NCBI GenBank assembly: GCA_037447655.1
Contig: JBBHKE010002599.1
Span: 77,996-97,995 of the forward strand
Source: Zygnema cylindricum
Lineage: Eukaryota; Streptophyta; Zygnematophyceae; Zygnematales; Zygnemataceae
Length of the DNA stretch: 20,000 nucleotides
Direction: 5' to 3'
A model generated the notes under the pieces. That model was not told where the DNA came from. It did no database searches and was given only the letters and a program-made list of their open reading frames with translations. A program made the position numbers and the translations under genes. This document shows, piece by piece, positions 1 to 19,910 of this stretch. Within the stretch, counting starts at the first letter, position 1. Each line of letters opens with the position of its first letter.

Positions 1-72
<72 letters not shown>
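1..72. repeat. (TA)n microsatellite at window edge
   Basis: Uninterrupted TA dinucleotides from the first base; the tract probably continues beyond the window. Confidence 0.98.
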
Positions 73-78
<6 letters not shown>

Positions 79-126
79 TTGACTAAAGATAGTGTACACT
101 GAGCAGCTCACGTAAAAATTTTTGGT

Positions 127-342
127 TTACAGGAGGGAGGGAGAGGGGGTGAGAGAAAGGGGAGGGAGGGAGAGAGGGAGAGAGAAAGGGGAGGGAGGGA
201 GGGAGAGGGGGAGAGAGAAAGGGGAGGGAGGGAGGGAGGAGAGAGCGAAGGAAGGGGGAAAAAAAAGGGGAGGGAGGGGAAAGAGAGAGGGAGAGAGGGA
301 GGGAGGGGAAAGAGAGTGGGGGAGAGGGAGGGAGGACATTTG
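127..342 (+). repeat. GA/GGGA polypurine tract
   Basis: Over 200 bases of almost pure purine on the plus strand (GGGAGGGAGAGA type), inside the partial intron after the last visible DnaE exon. Frames through it are simple-repeat artefacts. The remainder of 343-666 is AT-rich with no recognised exon. Confidence 0.95.
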
Positions 343-393
343 GTTTTTAAAAATGCACTCGACGAGTCACATGTGATAGAAATCAGTTTAAAA

Positions 394-425
<32 letters not shown>

Positions 426-666
426 AAAAGAAAGAAGACTGAAAATACTTTTGTTAAAAAATTAAAAGATGATATACCAGAAAATAAAAGTCGCAGGAAC
501 GATATTAATAAATAAATAAATTGAAAATTTATTCACCAAGTGGTCATCTTAGAAATGAAAAAAAATAGAAAACGCAGCATTTTTTTTATTGTTTTTGATC
601 GTTATAATAAGAATACAAGTACTAGTTAAATAAAAAAGAAAAAATTAAAAATTAAAAACAAAATAC

Positions 667-9964
<9,298 letters not shown>

Positions 9965-12900
9965 GTTTGGAAATAGAAAAAAAAAAAAATGAAAAAATAC
10001 TGAGTCTACTGGAAATTGAAAAGTTTTTTGGAGTTTCTGTAGTAAAAACCTTAAAACATTATGACTTTTAGATGAGGATTTTCCATAGAAAAGATAGCAG
10101 GTGGCAACTCAGGCAGAAAAATTGAGCGAGAGGAGAAAGGACAGAAAAAAGAAACGCCACGTAGGATTCTAATAAGCTGTCGCATGGAAAGGTGAAATGC
10201 AAAACGTCAATTACATGCCACGTAGACATTAGGGTCAGAAGGAATGTTCCACGGTACTTGTAAGATATTTATTTGACGAGTACGGAATATTCCGCAAAAC
10301 GACAATAGAAAGAAGGTGGTTGACCTGTCGTCAAAATAAGCGCACGAGTAAAAGGACAATCTGTACAAATATCCATTTTAGGATTTGGTCGCAAGAGATT
10401 TTTGATTTGGCATTTGCCCAACCTCAGCAGTTGCTTGGAAATTGATACGTCCGTACAATTCTTAAAATAAGTGGAGTTTACATGTGTTTTTTATGTGGGG
10501 AGCGCCAAGTTAAGATAGCGAACGCCATTTTTGAATCGAGAAATTTCGGAAGGTCCTCACAGTGGGCAAAGGTCATCCAACAAAGGATCTTTAACAAATT
10601 AATTCACACAAATAAGGGACTCCAATAGGGAAATTTAAAGGCTTAATGCCCTCTTGAGGAGCACAAAAACGAAATTACGAAAGGAGAGAGGGAAATAAGG
10701 TGGCAAGCCTATAGGGCACCATGCGACACATTTAGTGAATTTGACGAGTTGTTTGGACAAATAGTGGAATCAAAAACACCTAGGTCTAGCGGCCCAAAAT
10801 TATATATGTGTCATGGGCAATAAAAGGGAACAAAGTAACTTGGAAACAACTTGTTGTGGTACACTAATGGGCGACACAAGTCCACGACAATTTAGAAAGC
10901 CACCCTAAACAACAAATCAAAACCTTACGATGGAATTCCTATAGGAATAACATCTTGCAAACGTTCATTTGTGGTTCTTGACGGTCCCAGGCCGAGAGAT
11001 GAGTGACCGAACCAAAACTTTAATTCAGCTCTCCTACTGAAGATCGAAGGGTTCAAGAGGATCATAAAGTTGAACAAAAGGCAAAACTTCCTCAGGTGTT
11101 AGGGAATTCAGAGCTCGGAGCGCTTTAGTCATTGCCATCGGGGTTGGCGATGATGTGAAAGGTTGAATTGCTGGAGCACCACGAGAGAGCTCACCACATC
11201 GGTCGAGGTACACGACACGACGCGACGCACACGGACGCAGAGGTTGGAAGCGAAGCCAAAACCTAGTGTTGAGGTGGAGACATGGAAGGAACGACTTCTA
11301 GTAGATGATACCGAATACCGGAGTAGTAACCCAAGTGGTGGCACTCCTATACATTAACGCTGCAATCTAAAATCTGAATCGTTATGAGAGGGGTGTCGCT
11401 GAATAGGTAGACTGGATGTAGCAAACTTGTCTTGCGAATTGGAAGGGTCCAAGTGGTCTTAGGACGAGCGTTGCTGTGTCTCACGTAATCGACACGTGTA
11501 GAATGAGGTTTACCCCAATCCGTAGGACTTCTGATAGTGATACATTGAAATAATGATTACAACACGACGAGAATGAAGTGAAGACTTGGTTGAAGGCTGA
11601 GGGGTGAAAGGAAGAACTTAAGAGGGAGATGTTACGCTAAAGGGACATGCATGTTATTGGGCGAAAGATTTATTATAGTGGGGCAACCAAAGGCGGATTG
11701 ACTGAGGGAGGAGGTCTGGAGTGATTAAAAAAAGGCCTATGGTGGATGATGAAGGGGAGGGTTTAAGGTAAGGGTTTAAGGACAGTTTTAGATTGCTCCT
11801 TATGGCGAAGGAGACAATATTGACAATACCGAGGTCTAGTATTGTGTTTAAATGTTGGGATCTATTACTGAGGTCTAATGTTGAGGTCCACTAGGGGATG
11901 TTATTGTACTATTTGTGGGGAGGGCACGAAAAACACAATCCTAGGGCAACGACTTATTGAAAAGTAGATGTTGATATACTACGAAAGTAAAAAAAAAAGG
12001 GGGGAAAGAGAACTGTTAAATAAAAATGTCGATATTCATCTAGTTTTTGCCAGGTTTTCGATATACAGTCGTTACATTGAGTAACTGTTATCTCGATACA
12101 TACAAAGGCTAACAGTTTGAATCTAAAAAAAAACTATTAAAACCCTAAAGATCCATGAGAACTCCTAAATTACAATACCAATTCTTGTGCCAAAAATTTG
12201 CAAAAAGGAAAAAAAATAGCAAAATGTGAAGTAATGTTGAAATAGACCTGTTTTCTTTTACATATCATCCTTATGTTAAATCACGCAAAATAATAAAATG
12301 CTTCAACCATAAAGGTACTTATCAACACATAAGAAATTATCTCTCACTTTTACCTTTAATAGTGTGGATTTTGACACCTTTTTCTTCTAACGAGGAAAAA
12401 ACCATAGCCGTCGTAGAAAACTGAAAGCCAAAAAATTATTGAAAAAAACTGAAAAATGTATCTCGAACGTATTGAAATTTAACAAATAAAGTAATAAACC
12501 CATGAAAATTGAGATTTCTTTGCGGTACAATATTTTGTTTTTTATGTGTAGAGTCTCTCTATTGATTAAAAATTGGGACAATTGAGTGTAACCTTTTTTT
12601 TTTTTTTTAAATTGAGAGAAACCAAAACACTACCCAAAAAATGGGGAGATTTATGCAGAGCAAAAAAATAAAATAAAATGCCAGCAAGCGACCAAGATGC
12701 AGTTAATATAAAAACGGAAAAAAAAAACAAGATTTGTGACAAAAATATTATTTTTTCCTTTAAAGTTTCTCATATCAAACAATTAGTAGTTAAAGTAACA
12801 ATCTTAAAAAAGAATAACAAGTTTTCCAAAAAATTACCAGCCATTCAGATTTTTGCCATAAATAAAAATACAAAAAGATCAAAGGATTTCAACTCTTTTA

Positions 12901-13416
12901 CGAAATTGTTTCATCATTTGACAATTCTTAACTTTCATCTCAAATTACAAAAGAATCTACCATCAACTACAAATCTTTAGACATGATCTGTTAAAAAAAA
13001 AAAAATTAACTGGATTGAACCTGACTCAATGACCCGAGCAAATATGTACAACCAACCTTTCACCAGAAAAAAAAAAAAAAAGAGAAAAAAAAGGAAAAGA
13101 AATAACATGTACCATACTACAAGCTTTTCGATTTATTTCTAAAAGGACACAACAAAAAAATACGATGGAAAAAACTGAAGCAGCAAATTTTCAAATGTAA
13201 ACTCTCTTAACCTTATTCCTCGTCGTAAAATCCAAAAAGCCCTAAAAGTTGCATATAAACAGCAATTTCCAATAATTGAACAAATTTAAAATTTTTAAAA
13301 CCAACTAAAAGCTTAAAATTGCGAGCCCCAAAGAATTAGGGTTTTGAAAAAAATGGCAAAAAGGGAACCTCCCCGTCGTCCTCCTTCACAAGACATCCTT
13401 CGATTTATTTTCCGTT
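9965..13416. other. Intergenic region between the DnaE and NYN-LOTUS genes
   Basis: No convincing coding region. 9965-10500 would hold the DnaE promoter; it includes GCCACGTAG at 10156 and again near 10212 (ACGT-core elements), but no clear TATA box was settled on. 10500-12000 is less AT-rich than the surroundings, with CpG-bearing stretches (11150-11300) and short open frames without recognisable motifs; it may be an old degraded insertion. 12000-13400 is AT-rich with poly(A)/poly(T) runs and would include the NYN-LOTUS 3' untranslated region. A telo-box-like TTAGGGTTTT lies near 13337. Confidence 0.5.
13132..13137 (-). promoter_or_regulatory. Possible poly(A) signal of the NYN-LOTUS gene
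   Basis: Minus-strand AATAAA about 280 nt downstream of the stop codon. A second AATAAA lies about 10 nt after the stop, which is too close to be the main signal. In AT-rich DNA such hexamers are common, so this is only a candidate. Confidence 0.2.
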
Positions 13417-16400
13417 TTACTTTAACTGAATGTATAACTGAGCGTTTCCGTCAATTTCCGTTATCCATACACCGTCGCAAATTTCTAAAATTTCTTTTTG
13501 ACACTCCAATTTTTCGATTTCCAAAACATTTCCGTACCTTCTTTTATAAGAAGAACAAAGATCGAAAAGAGGTATTTTTCCCCCGTGACTTACTAAAAGC
13601 TCTTCTATTTTCCCTCTCAAAAATGATTTTTGCACCTCCTGTGAAATATTTTGATTAAAAAGATTTTGACTACTGAAAGGCTCTTCTTTAACCAAATTAA
13701 CTTCTTCCTTTTTTGCCGAAAAAATTGTATTTTGAGATGTTTGTTCGAAGCTTTTTAATGGTTGAGAACAACTCGACTCTTTTTTAAACGAAGATATTTC
13801 TGGGAAAATCTGCGACTCAAAATCTTTTTTGACAAAATTTTCTGATTCCCTCTCTCCTCCAGATTCAAATTTTGTCCAAAGATCAAAAAATTTCTCCATC
13901 GATTCAATATCTTCCTCTTCAAAAGAAGGAAAAAAATATTTCCAATCTGAAACCTCATCTCTTTTTGAAACTGTGTGAAGTATATAAGAATCTCCCTGAA
14001 ATACCCCTTTTCTTTTATTGGATCCATTGATATTATTCTTCTCGGTCGGAATTTCTGGTAACCGAATATCTTGTGTGAATCGAGGATAAAATCTGTCCCC
14101 AAATGCCATTTTTTTATCGAAAGAGTTCTCCTTTTCCTCCTCAAATGTTTTGAATTTCGTTAAATTGTCCGTTACATTGTCCAAATTTCTCGTTTTGTTT
14201 TCCGTTATACACAACCGTTCCATGTCTGACTCCAAAGGTAAAACTCTTCTTTCTCCGTTTTTTCTTTCAAATTCTCCGTTTGTTCTTTCAAACTCAATTC
14301 CTTCACTCTTTTTCTCTTGGAAAATAATTTCTTCAGAAAATGAAAAACTTCCGTCTCCTTTCAAATTTCCCTGTTTTGTTAAGGAATTTTCCTCTAAAAA
14401 ACTTGACCGTAATTCCTTTCTGGTTTCTTCTCTCAAGATTCCAAAACTTCCAAAATCGAAATTCCTCTCTTGTTTTTCCTTTTTTCGGTAAAAATCTCCA
14501 TCCTCTCTCTCCTTATCACTCACTTCTCCTTCTCCCTTTCCATCTTCTCCTTCTTTTACCTCCTCTTTTTCTTTTCCCACCAAAATATCTTTCTCCTCCT
14601 CCTCTCCCGCTTCTTTGCCCTCCCTTGGTTCTCCATCTCCTTCTCCTCCACTTTCTTCAAGCTCTCCCTCCTCTCCCTCCCCTCCCTCTATTCCTCTTTG
14701 TCTATCTCTTCTCTCTAACAAAATCTGAGTGTTCCAAAACACAACTATCTCATCCTCTATCTCTTCATCCCCTACCCCACCCTCTCCAAAGCTTTTTTCT
14801 TTCTCCCTCTCCTCCTCCCTCTCTTCCTCCCTTTCCTCCTCCCTCTCTTCCTCCCTTTCCTCCTCCCTATCCTCCTCCCTCTCCTCCTCCCTATCCTCCC
14901 TCACCTCCTCCCTATCCTCCCTCTCCTCCTCCCTCTCCTCCCTTTTCTCCTCCTCCCTCTCCTCCCTCCTCTCCTCCTCTCTCTCCTCCTCCCTATCCTC
15001 CTCCCTCTCCTCTTTTTTGGGGTTTATCCTACAATCTCTCTCCACATCTCCCATATCCAAAACTTCTCCTTCTTCTCTCCTTTCCCCCTGTTTTCCAAAA
15101 TCTCCCTGAACCCTTCCAAAACCTCCTGCCTTCCCTCTCTCCTCCCACTCCCTCTTCTCAGATTGGCATTTAAACATAATTTTCTCTCCCTCCTCCTCCT
15201 CTTCTCCTCTCCCTTTCCCAGTTCCCACCTCCATTTCTTGACTGTCCATAAGATTCACCTCCGCTTTCACTCTTTCCATCTCTTCCTCCCTTCTTTCCTT
15301 TCTCCCACTCCCCTCCCCTCTCTCCTTCCCCTCCCCACTCTCCTTCCCCTCCCCACTCTCCTTCCCCTCCCCACTCTCCTTCCCCTCCCCACTCTCCACC
15401 TCCCCTCTCTCCTTCCCCTTCCCTCTCTCCCTCGCCTCCACTCTCTCCCTCGCCTCCCCTCTCTCCTTCGCCTCCCGTCTCTCCTTCACCTCCTCTCTCT
15501 CCTTCCCTTCCTCCTTTCCTTTTCCACTCTGCAACCCAGAACTCCGTTTCCCACAACTCACTCCTCCTCCTCCTCCTCCCTTCCCTCCCTCTTCCTTCTC
15601 AATCCCTCCTTTCTCTTCCAGCCTTTTCCCACCTCCAATTCCTCCATTCTCTCCCTCTCTCTTCCCTCCTCTCTCTTTCAAATAAAGAATTTTCGACACC
15701 CCAAATCCGGAGACATAAAAAGTATCTCTCATTTTATCAAATAATTGAAAAATTTTCACAACCCCAAAATCTGATAAATAAAGGGGTCTTCCGTATAACT
15801 TTTTATATTCCGGAGAAACCCGGACTATCTCCATTTGTCCCCCATTTAAAATTAACATTTTTTTAATTTGCCCTTTTAATCCCTCCAAATCTCCCGGAGC
15901 CACAAATAAATCGGAATTCGAATTCGAATTAAAATTTGAATTCGAATTCAAATTTGAATTAAAATTTAAATTCGAAAACTCTGACGAAAACCCGTTTCCC
16001 GACATCGAATTTTCCGCCAAATCTTCCCCTTTGTACCCCAAAGAATTCAGACCCAAATTATTAAATTTCATATTTTTTCCGGGAATCGATCCTCCTCCTC
16101 CTCTCGCTAAATATTGCCAATCCCAAACAATTTTTCCGGAATTCAAAAGAGACGAAACGACTCCGTTGTTAAAATTACAAGCGAGAAAAACCGAAAAACC
16201 TCGTTGCCCGAGTTTATGAAGAGAATTCGAAAAATCGACGTCTCCGGAAATTAAAAGAATCGAAGAAGGCGACGGATTATCGATTGCGAATAAAAAAATG
16301 TCGGAAAGAATCGCTTTATCTGCCGCGTCTTTTCTTCCGGAAGGAATATCTAAAAGATTGATTCCCGTACTTTGTAAAGATTCTCGCATTCTTCTCGGAA

Positions 16401-16430
16401 ACTGGTGAAAATCGCCATAGGCGGAAAAAA
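13417..16430 (-). CDS. NYN-LOTUS gene exon 2, 3.0-kb terminal coding exon
   Basis: The exon starts after acceptor TTCAG| at 16430; joined to exon 1 it reads GSRITVFSAYGDFHQFPRRM, restoring the NYN core TAYGD motif in frame. The long frame then runs to a TAA at 13417-13419. It encodes the rest of NYN, an Asn/Ser/Phe spacer made from GAATTC-type repeats (15910-15975), LOTUS 1, the large charged insert, and LOTUS 2 (FLRGKIEELLVSHGGKIPLF, ending LYIQLK). A single open frame of this length, ending right after a domain, argues for a real coding exon despite the repeats. Confidence 0.92.
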
Positions 16431-17936
16431 CTGAACAAAAAAAAAAGAGGGCAAAACAAAAAGGAGAAGGAGAAAGAGAAATGTAAAAAAAAAGGGAAAG
16501 AAAAAGGGAAAGGGAAAGGGAAAGGGACGAAACAAAAAGAGGGAAATAGAAAAGAGGGAAAGAGAGAAAAAAGAGAAATAAGAAAACGAAAGAAAAAAAA
16601 AATAAGGAACAGACAAAAAACGGAAGAAAAGAAAAAACAGGAAAGAGAAAAAAGGAAAAAAAAAAACAAGGAGGATTTCAAGAGAGTATAAAACAGATGA
16701 AAAGGATGAATTATGAGTTAAAACACGGAGGAAGAGGGGCAGGAGAGAAATGTGGAAGAGTGGGAGAGGGAGAGGGAGAGGGAGGATGAAAGGGAGAGTG
16801 GGAGAGAGAGGGAGAGGGGGGGAGGAAATAGAACTGCGAAACGAATGAGTTCAGTAGGGGTTTACAAAAAGGGAGAGACAGAGGGAGAGGGAAAGGATGA
16901 GGGAAAAGGGGAAGGAGAAGAGAAGATACAAGAAAAAGAAATTCAATTTACTGACTTTTTAAGAAAAGGGGGGAAGAAAAAAAAAACATAAAACAGAATG
17001 TAATTGAAAAGGAAAAGGACGGAGATAGGAGGAGAGGGAGAGAGCAGTAGAAAGTGGGGGGGAGAGAGAGAGAGAGAGAGGAAATTGGGATGAAAGAAAA
17101 AAATCTCAAGAGAGAGTCGGAAAGAGAGAAAAAGAAAACCTTAAAAAAAAAGAGAGACAGGAAGTGAGGAAGGCAAACCTACGGGGAGGGAGGGAGGGAG
17201 GGAGGGGGGGAGGGAGGAAGGGACAGAGAGAGAGAAAGAGGGAGGAGGCGAGAGAGAAGGAGAGAGTTTTCCCACCAGTAATCCGGGACCCCATAGTGGC
17301 CGGATGCTGCCGAAGAGCTGTACGGATATTGCCTGCCACGTCCTCATGTGCCACGTCACCAGGCACTCCACAGTTCTCAATGTCCCAAAACACCCCCAAG
17401 GGCCCCTCTTCTCCCTCCCTCCCTCTCCTCTCCCTCCACCTGTCCTCCTCCCGTCCTCTTTCCCTCTCCCTCTTTTTCTCCCACCCTCTCTCCCTCTCCC
17501 TCTCCCTCTCCCTCTCCCTCTCACGCTCCAGTTCCCAATCCCTCTCCCTCTCCCTCTCCCTCTCCCTCTCCCTCTCCATCTCCCAACTCCTCTCTCTCTC
17601 CCTCTCCCTCTTCAATTCCCAATCCCTCCCTCTCCTCTCCCTCTCCCTCTCCCTCTCCCCCCCTCCCCCAAAAGTGAGACTCGGATTGGAGAAATTTTTC
17701 GGCCTGTCCGATGCGTGACAATTGTCACGTTCATGGTACACCTCGCACGTGTGAGAGATGTGACACGTGTCACACGAGGGAGAGGTGTGACATGGGTCAC
17801 TGAAGTGGCAGATGTGACAGGTGTCACGTGTGGGATGGAGGGGTAGAGGTAAGGAAGTGTGGCGGATGCGGGTTGGGGGGGGGGAGGGAGAGGAAAATTG
17901 GAGGGGGGAGGGGGGGGGAGAGAGAGGACCACCCAT
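13417..17936 (-). CDS. NYN-domain putative RNase with two LOTUS/OST-HTH domains (plant MARF1/limkain-b1-like)
   Basis: Two exons, 17276-17936 and 13417-16430, give 1224 residues if ATG 17936 is used. The NYN/PIN-like fold spans about 178-333: GVFWDIENCGVP (D185, N188), SAYGD (D227), SGRKDAADK (D255, D258) and SGDVDF (D284, D286), so the acidic residues expected of an active metal-dependent nuclease are present. LOTUS 1 is at ~402-474 and LOTUS 2 at ~1154-1224, ending at the stop. LOTUS domains bind RNA, including G-quadruplexes, in related proteins. Residues ~475-800 are almost pure Glu/Arg/Lys/Gly low complexity; ~800-1150 is acidic and Ser/Phe-rich without a recognised domain. Likely a cytoplasmic RNA-regulating factor, possibly organelle-targeted; not established. 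The start is uncertain: ATG 17579 (residue 120) is an alternative that removes the palindrome-encoded Cys/His part. Confidence 0.88.
14780..15670 (-). repeat. GA/GAG simple repeats inside the NYN-LOTUS coding exon
   Basis: The plus strand shows CCTCCCTCTCCTCC and CTCCTTCCCCTCCC repeats, the latter in 17-21 bp tandem units at about 15300-15400. On the coding strand they give REEEREE and GEGKESGEGKE-type repeats. Periods are mostly multiples of three and the frame stays open throughout. Confidence 0.9.
16431..17275 (-). other. Intron of the NYN-LOTUS gene, purine-rich on the plus strand
   Basis: Defined by donor GTGGGA (at 17275) and acceptor TTCAG (to 16431). It contains GGGAAA tracts at 16490-16530 and GAGAGGGAGA tracts at 16750-16830 and 17020-17260. 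No other feature is visible. Confidence 0.85.
17276..17936 (-). CDS. NYN-LOTUS gene exon 1
   Basis: 661 nt from candidate ATG 17936 to donor ACTG|GTGGGA (phase 1). It encodes a Pro/Ser stretch, a Cys/His stretch with four D-x-C-H units, a long Arg-Glu dipeptide repeat (~94-170) from a CT/GA microsatellite, and then the first NYN motif GPLGVFWDIENCGVP. The open frame continues upstream of 17936 to about 18137 without a methionine. Confidence is high for the 3' part (17276-17450) and low for the exact start. Confidence 0.75.
17400..17665 (-). repeat. CT/GA microsatellite coding for Arg-Glu repeats
   Basis: CCCTCTCCCTCT repeats on the plus strand; on the minus strand they encode the ERERERER tract just before the NYN domain in exon 1. 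Confidence 0.9.
17714..17828. promoter_or_regulatory. Cluster of four palindromic GTGACA-NN-TGTCAC boxes
   Basis: Fourteen-base boxes start at 17715 (centre AT), 17760 (centre CG), 17787 (TG, one arm mismatch) and 17814 (GG). The first two extend to perfect 16-bp palindromes, CGTGACAATTGTCACG and TGTGACACGTGTCACA; the second contains the G-box CACGTG. Spacing is 45, 27 and 27 bp. TGACA/TGTCA is the known core of TALE homeodomain sites, and CACGTG of bZIP/bHLH sites; whether any bind here is inference. On the minus strand the boxes also encode D-T/P/N-C-H units if the upstream ATG is used. Confidence 0.6.
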
Positions 17937-19084
17937 GGGGGGAAAAAAAAAAGTTACTTTGGTTGAAGAAAGTGAGAGAGAGAGGGAGAGGGAGGGAGAG
18001 GGAGGGAGAGGGAGGGAGGGAGAGGGAGCGAGAGGGGAGGAGGAAGGGAGAGGGAGAGTGGAAGAGGGAGAGGCGGAGAGAGAGAGCGAGAAAAAAATTC
18101 GAAAGTAATGAAATTTCCTGTGGTACGGAAAACTCAAAAAAAATCTACAGATTGTAATTCCCGAGACTTAAAATTTTATGAAATTTAATTTTCGACAATT
18201 TTTCACAACTTTTCTTTGAAGAATCAAAATTCGATTTTTTTTTTTTAGAGATCTCTTTAAAACAAACGAAAAAGAAGAAGAAAATAATAAAAAAACCAAC
18301 TTTTTTTTTTTTTTTTTTTTTCCCGCTCTAGAATCTATCTTATCGCGCGTTTTCCTCTTTGATATTTCTTATTTTCTTTTTACCTTTTTTTTTTTTTTTT
18401 GTTTTTTTGGGTTAATTTTCTGGTTACGACTGAAAGAGTGCAGGTCAAGGTAGCAAGATCCTATCCGTACTACCGCACGTGTGATGGCCAGTTTTCATTC
18501 GCTACATGTACGAAATACATCACTTTCTGAAATTTCTACAGTACGAGACATTAGATACGAAAAAATGGAAGCCTGTACGGATGACTTAACTCAATTATGT
18601 ACGGATGAAAAGTACAAACTGTCGAACATTGCAGTACAACCGCGAATTGCTATTAGTGTTAATGTTTTTTTCGTAGCGCAAAATATCTTTTCTCCGTAGA
18701 CACGTGTTGGATTGTGGATCTGACGGTTGAGATTTAAAGTTGACATTCTCAGCTTCCATCGGGAAATTGTGTAATCGTACGGCCAACTCTACGGGCTGAG
18801 TGAGACGATGTTCCGTTACGTAGAGCCTAAAAAGCCCTAAAAAGCCTGTAGACCACGTGTTCTAAATTGAGTGGCACCACGTAAGCTACGATCCGATATT
18901 GAATATCCTTAAGATTTTTACCACCGACAAATTTTACTTCAAATCTTCATTCAGGTACCATGTACGTGTTGTACGAAGTCATAATACGACAGAAGTTTTG
19001 TAATTTTTTCAGACGCCAGTCTTCTACGCCAGCTCATTTTTGCTTTGCCCTTTTTCTAAAAGGGGAAAGCAATGTAGTCGCCTT

Positions 19085-19247
19085 CGTCTCTGGTGTCAAC
19101 GAGAATTGATCGTTGATTTTTTTGTTTGAGATCTTGAGCCGTTGAATGTTTTGAGTTTTGTTTGTCGTCTTTGGTGACAGCGATTGTTGACCGTCGTATT
19201 TTTTTGGTGTAAGATCGTGAGCCGTTGAATGATTGTAGAATTTTGTT
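19085..19247 (+). repeat. Diverged tandem duplication of about 82 bp
   Basis: Unit 1 starts CGTCTCTGGTGTCAACGAGA at 19085 and unit 2 CGTCTTTGGTGACAGCGA at 19166. Both continue with TTG-T-GT--TTTTTTT, AGATC-TGAGCCGTTGAATG (19131 and 19213) and TTTTGTT. Spacing is 81-83 bp with small indels. Confidence 0.85.
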
Positions 19248-19353
19248 GTAATGAAAGTAGACACGTGGAACAATGTTATTTGTTGTATCTCGCGAGGTTG
19301 TATTCTGCCGACGTAATAGTACCGCTGAAATAATGACGTACACCGCGAATCGT

Positions 19354-19440
19354 AATTAGAGTAATGAAAAAATTAGAGTAAAAAAACAAAAAAAAAACAA
19401 TTAGAGTAATTGACGCTAATTTATGTGATAGAGCTTTTCT
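19354..19440 (+). repeat. Direct repeat, left copy (AATTAGAGTAATGAAAAAAT)
   Basis: Matches 19853-19910: both have AATTAGA-TAATGAAAAAATTAGA, followed after some divergence by TT-ATGTGATAGAG. The left copy has an extra A-rich insertion. The copies are about 500 bp apart in the same orientation. Confidence 0.7.
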
Positions 19441-19852
19441 AACTATGAAGTTTACTCTAATTTATTTAGCTATTCTATATTGGGTTATGTCGGCGATAAT
19501 TATGTGCGCGATAATTATGAACACTAAATTACGTAGACGTACAAAATGTGTCAGTCCGGTATAGTATTGACGTTATTATGACGCTAATAATATTTGTCGC
19601 ATTAAATGTCAGTTAATGTTCACACTGACGACGATGCTGTCGACGGACGAGAGTTATGCGAACGGCTTTTTTTCGATGTGATTGATTATTTTTGTTTAGT
19701 ACGATTTCACGTGCGAGCGCGATTCTATTAAATCATTATTTGTACCTTTTTACTTATAAAAGTACAATTTTGCACGGTCGACGTCGTCCGTACTCAGCAC
19801 TATTTAAATATAACCTATATTAGATTTTTTTACGCTAATTAAACCTCACCTA

Positions 19853-19910
19853 AATTAGAATAATGAAAAAATTAGAATCGATTACTCTATTTGATGTGAT
19901 AGAGTCGATT
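19853..19910 (+). repeat. Direct repeat, right copy (AATTAGAATAATGAAAAAAT)
   Basis: Partner of the copy at 19354-19440. The sequence between them is AT-rich with CpG-bearing patches and no recognised coding region. Confidence 0.7.

Noticed and set aside
122-376. Open frames through GA- and CT-rich tracts (for example 122-376, 3193-3507, 6113-6415, 6416-6820, 9043-9318, 15170-15556)
   Set aside because: They are translations of simple repeats (Arg-Glu-Gly or Ser-Leu-Pro runs) in non-coding introns, or on the strand opposite a real exon, with no domain.
11163-11357. A 64-codon plus-strand frame in the intergenic region, and its minus-strand partner 11129-11344
   Set aside because: Short, no recognised motif, no splice partners found; kept only as part of the compositionally distinct stretch.
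11615-11650. Purine run followed by TGTTACG, as an LTR-retrotransposon polypurine tract and LTR start
   Set aside because: No second LTR, primer binding site or pol-type protein was seen in the neighbourhood, so an LTR element is not supported.
14340-15173. Plus-strand Pro/Ser/Leu-rich frames opposite the NYN-LOTUS exon, up to 277 codons
   Set aside because: They mirror the GA-rich coding strand; the minus strand has the longer frame with NYN and LOTUS domains at both ends and fitting splice phase.
18137-18137. Start of the NYN-LOTUS protein at 18137
   Set aside because: The codon there is TTG; the first in-frame ATG of this frame upstream of the NYN motif is at 17936.
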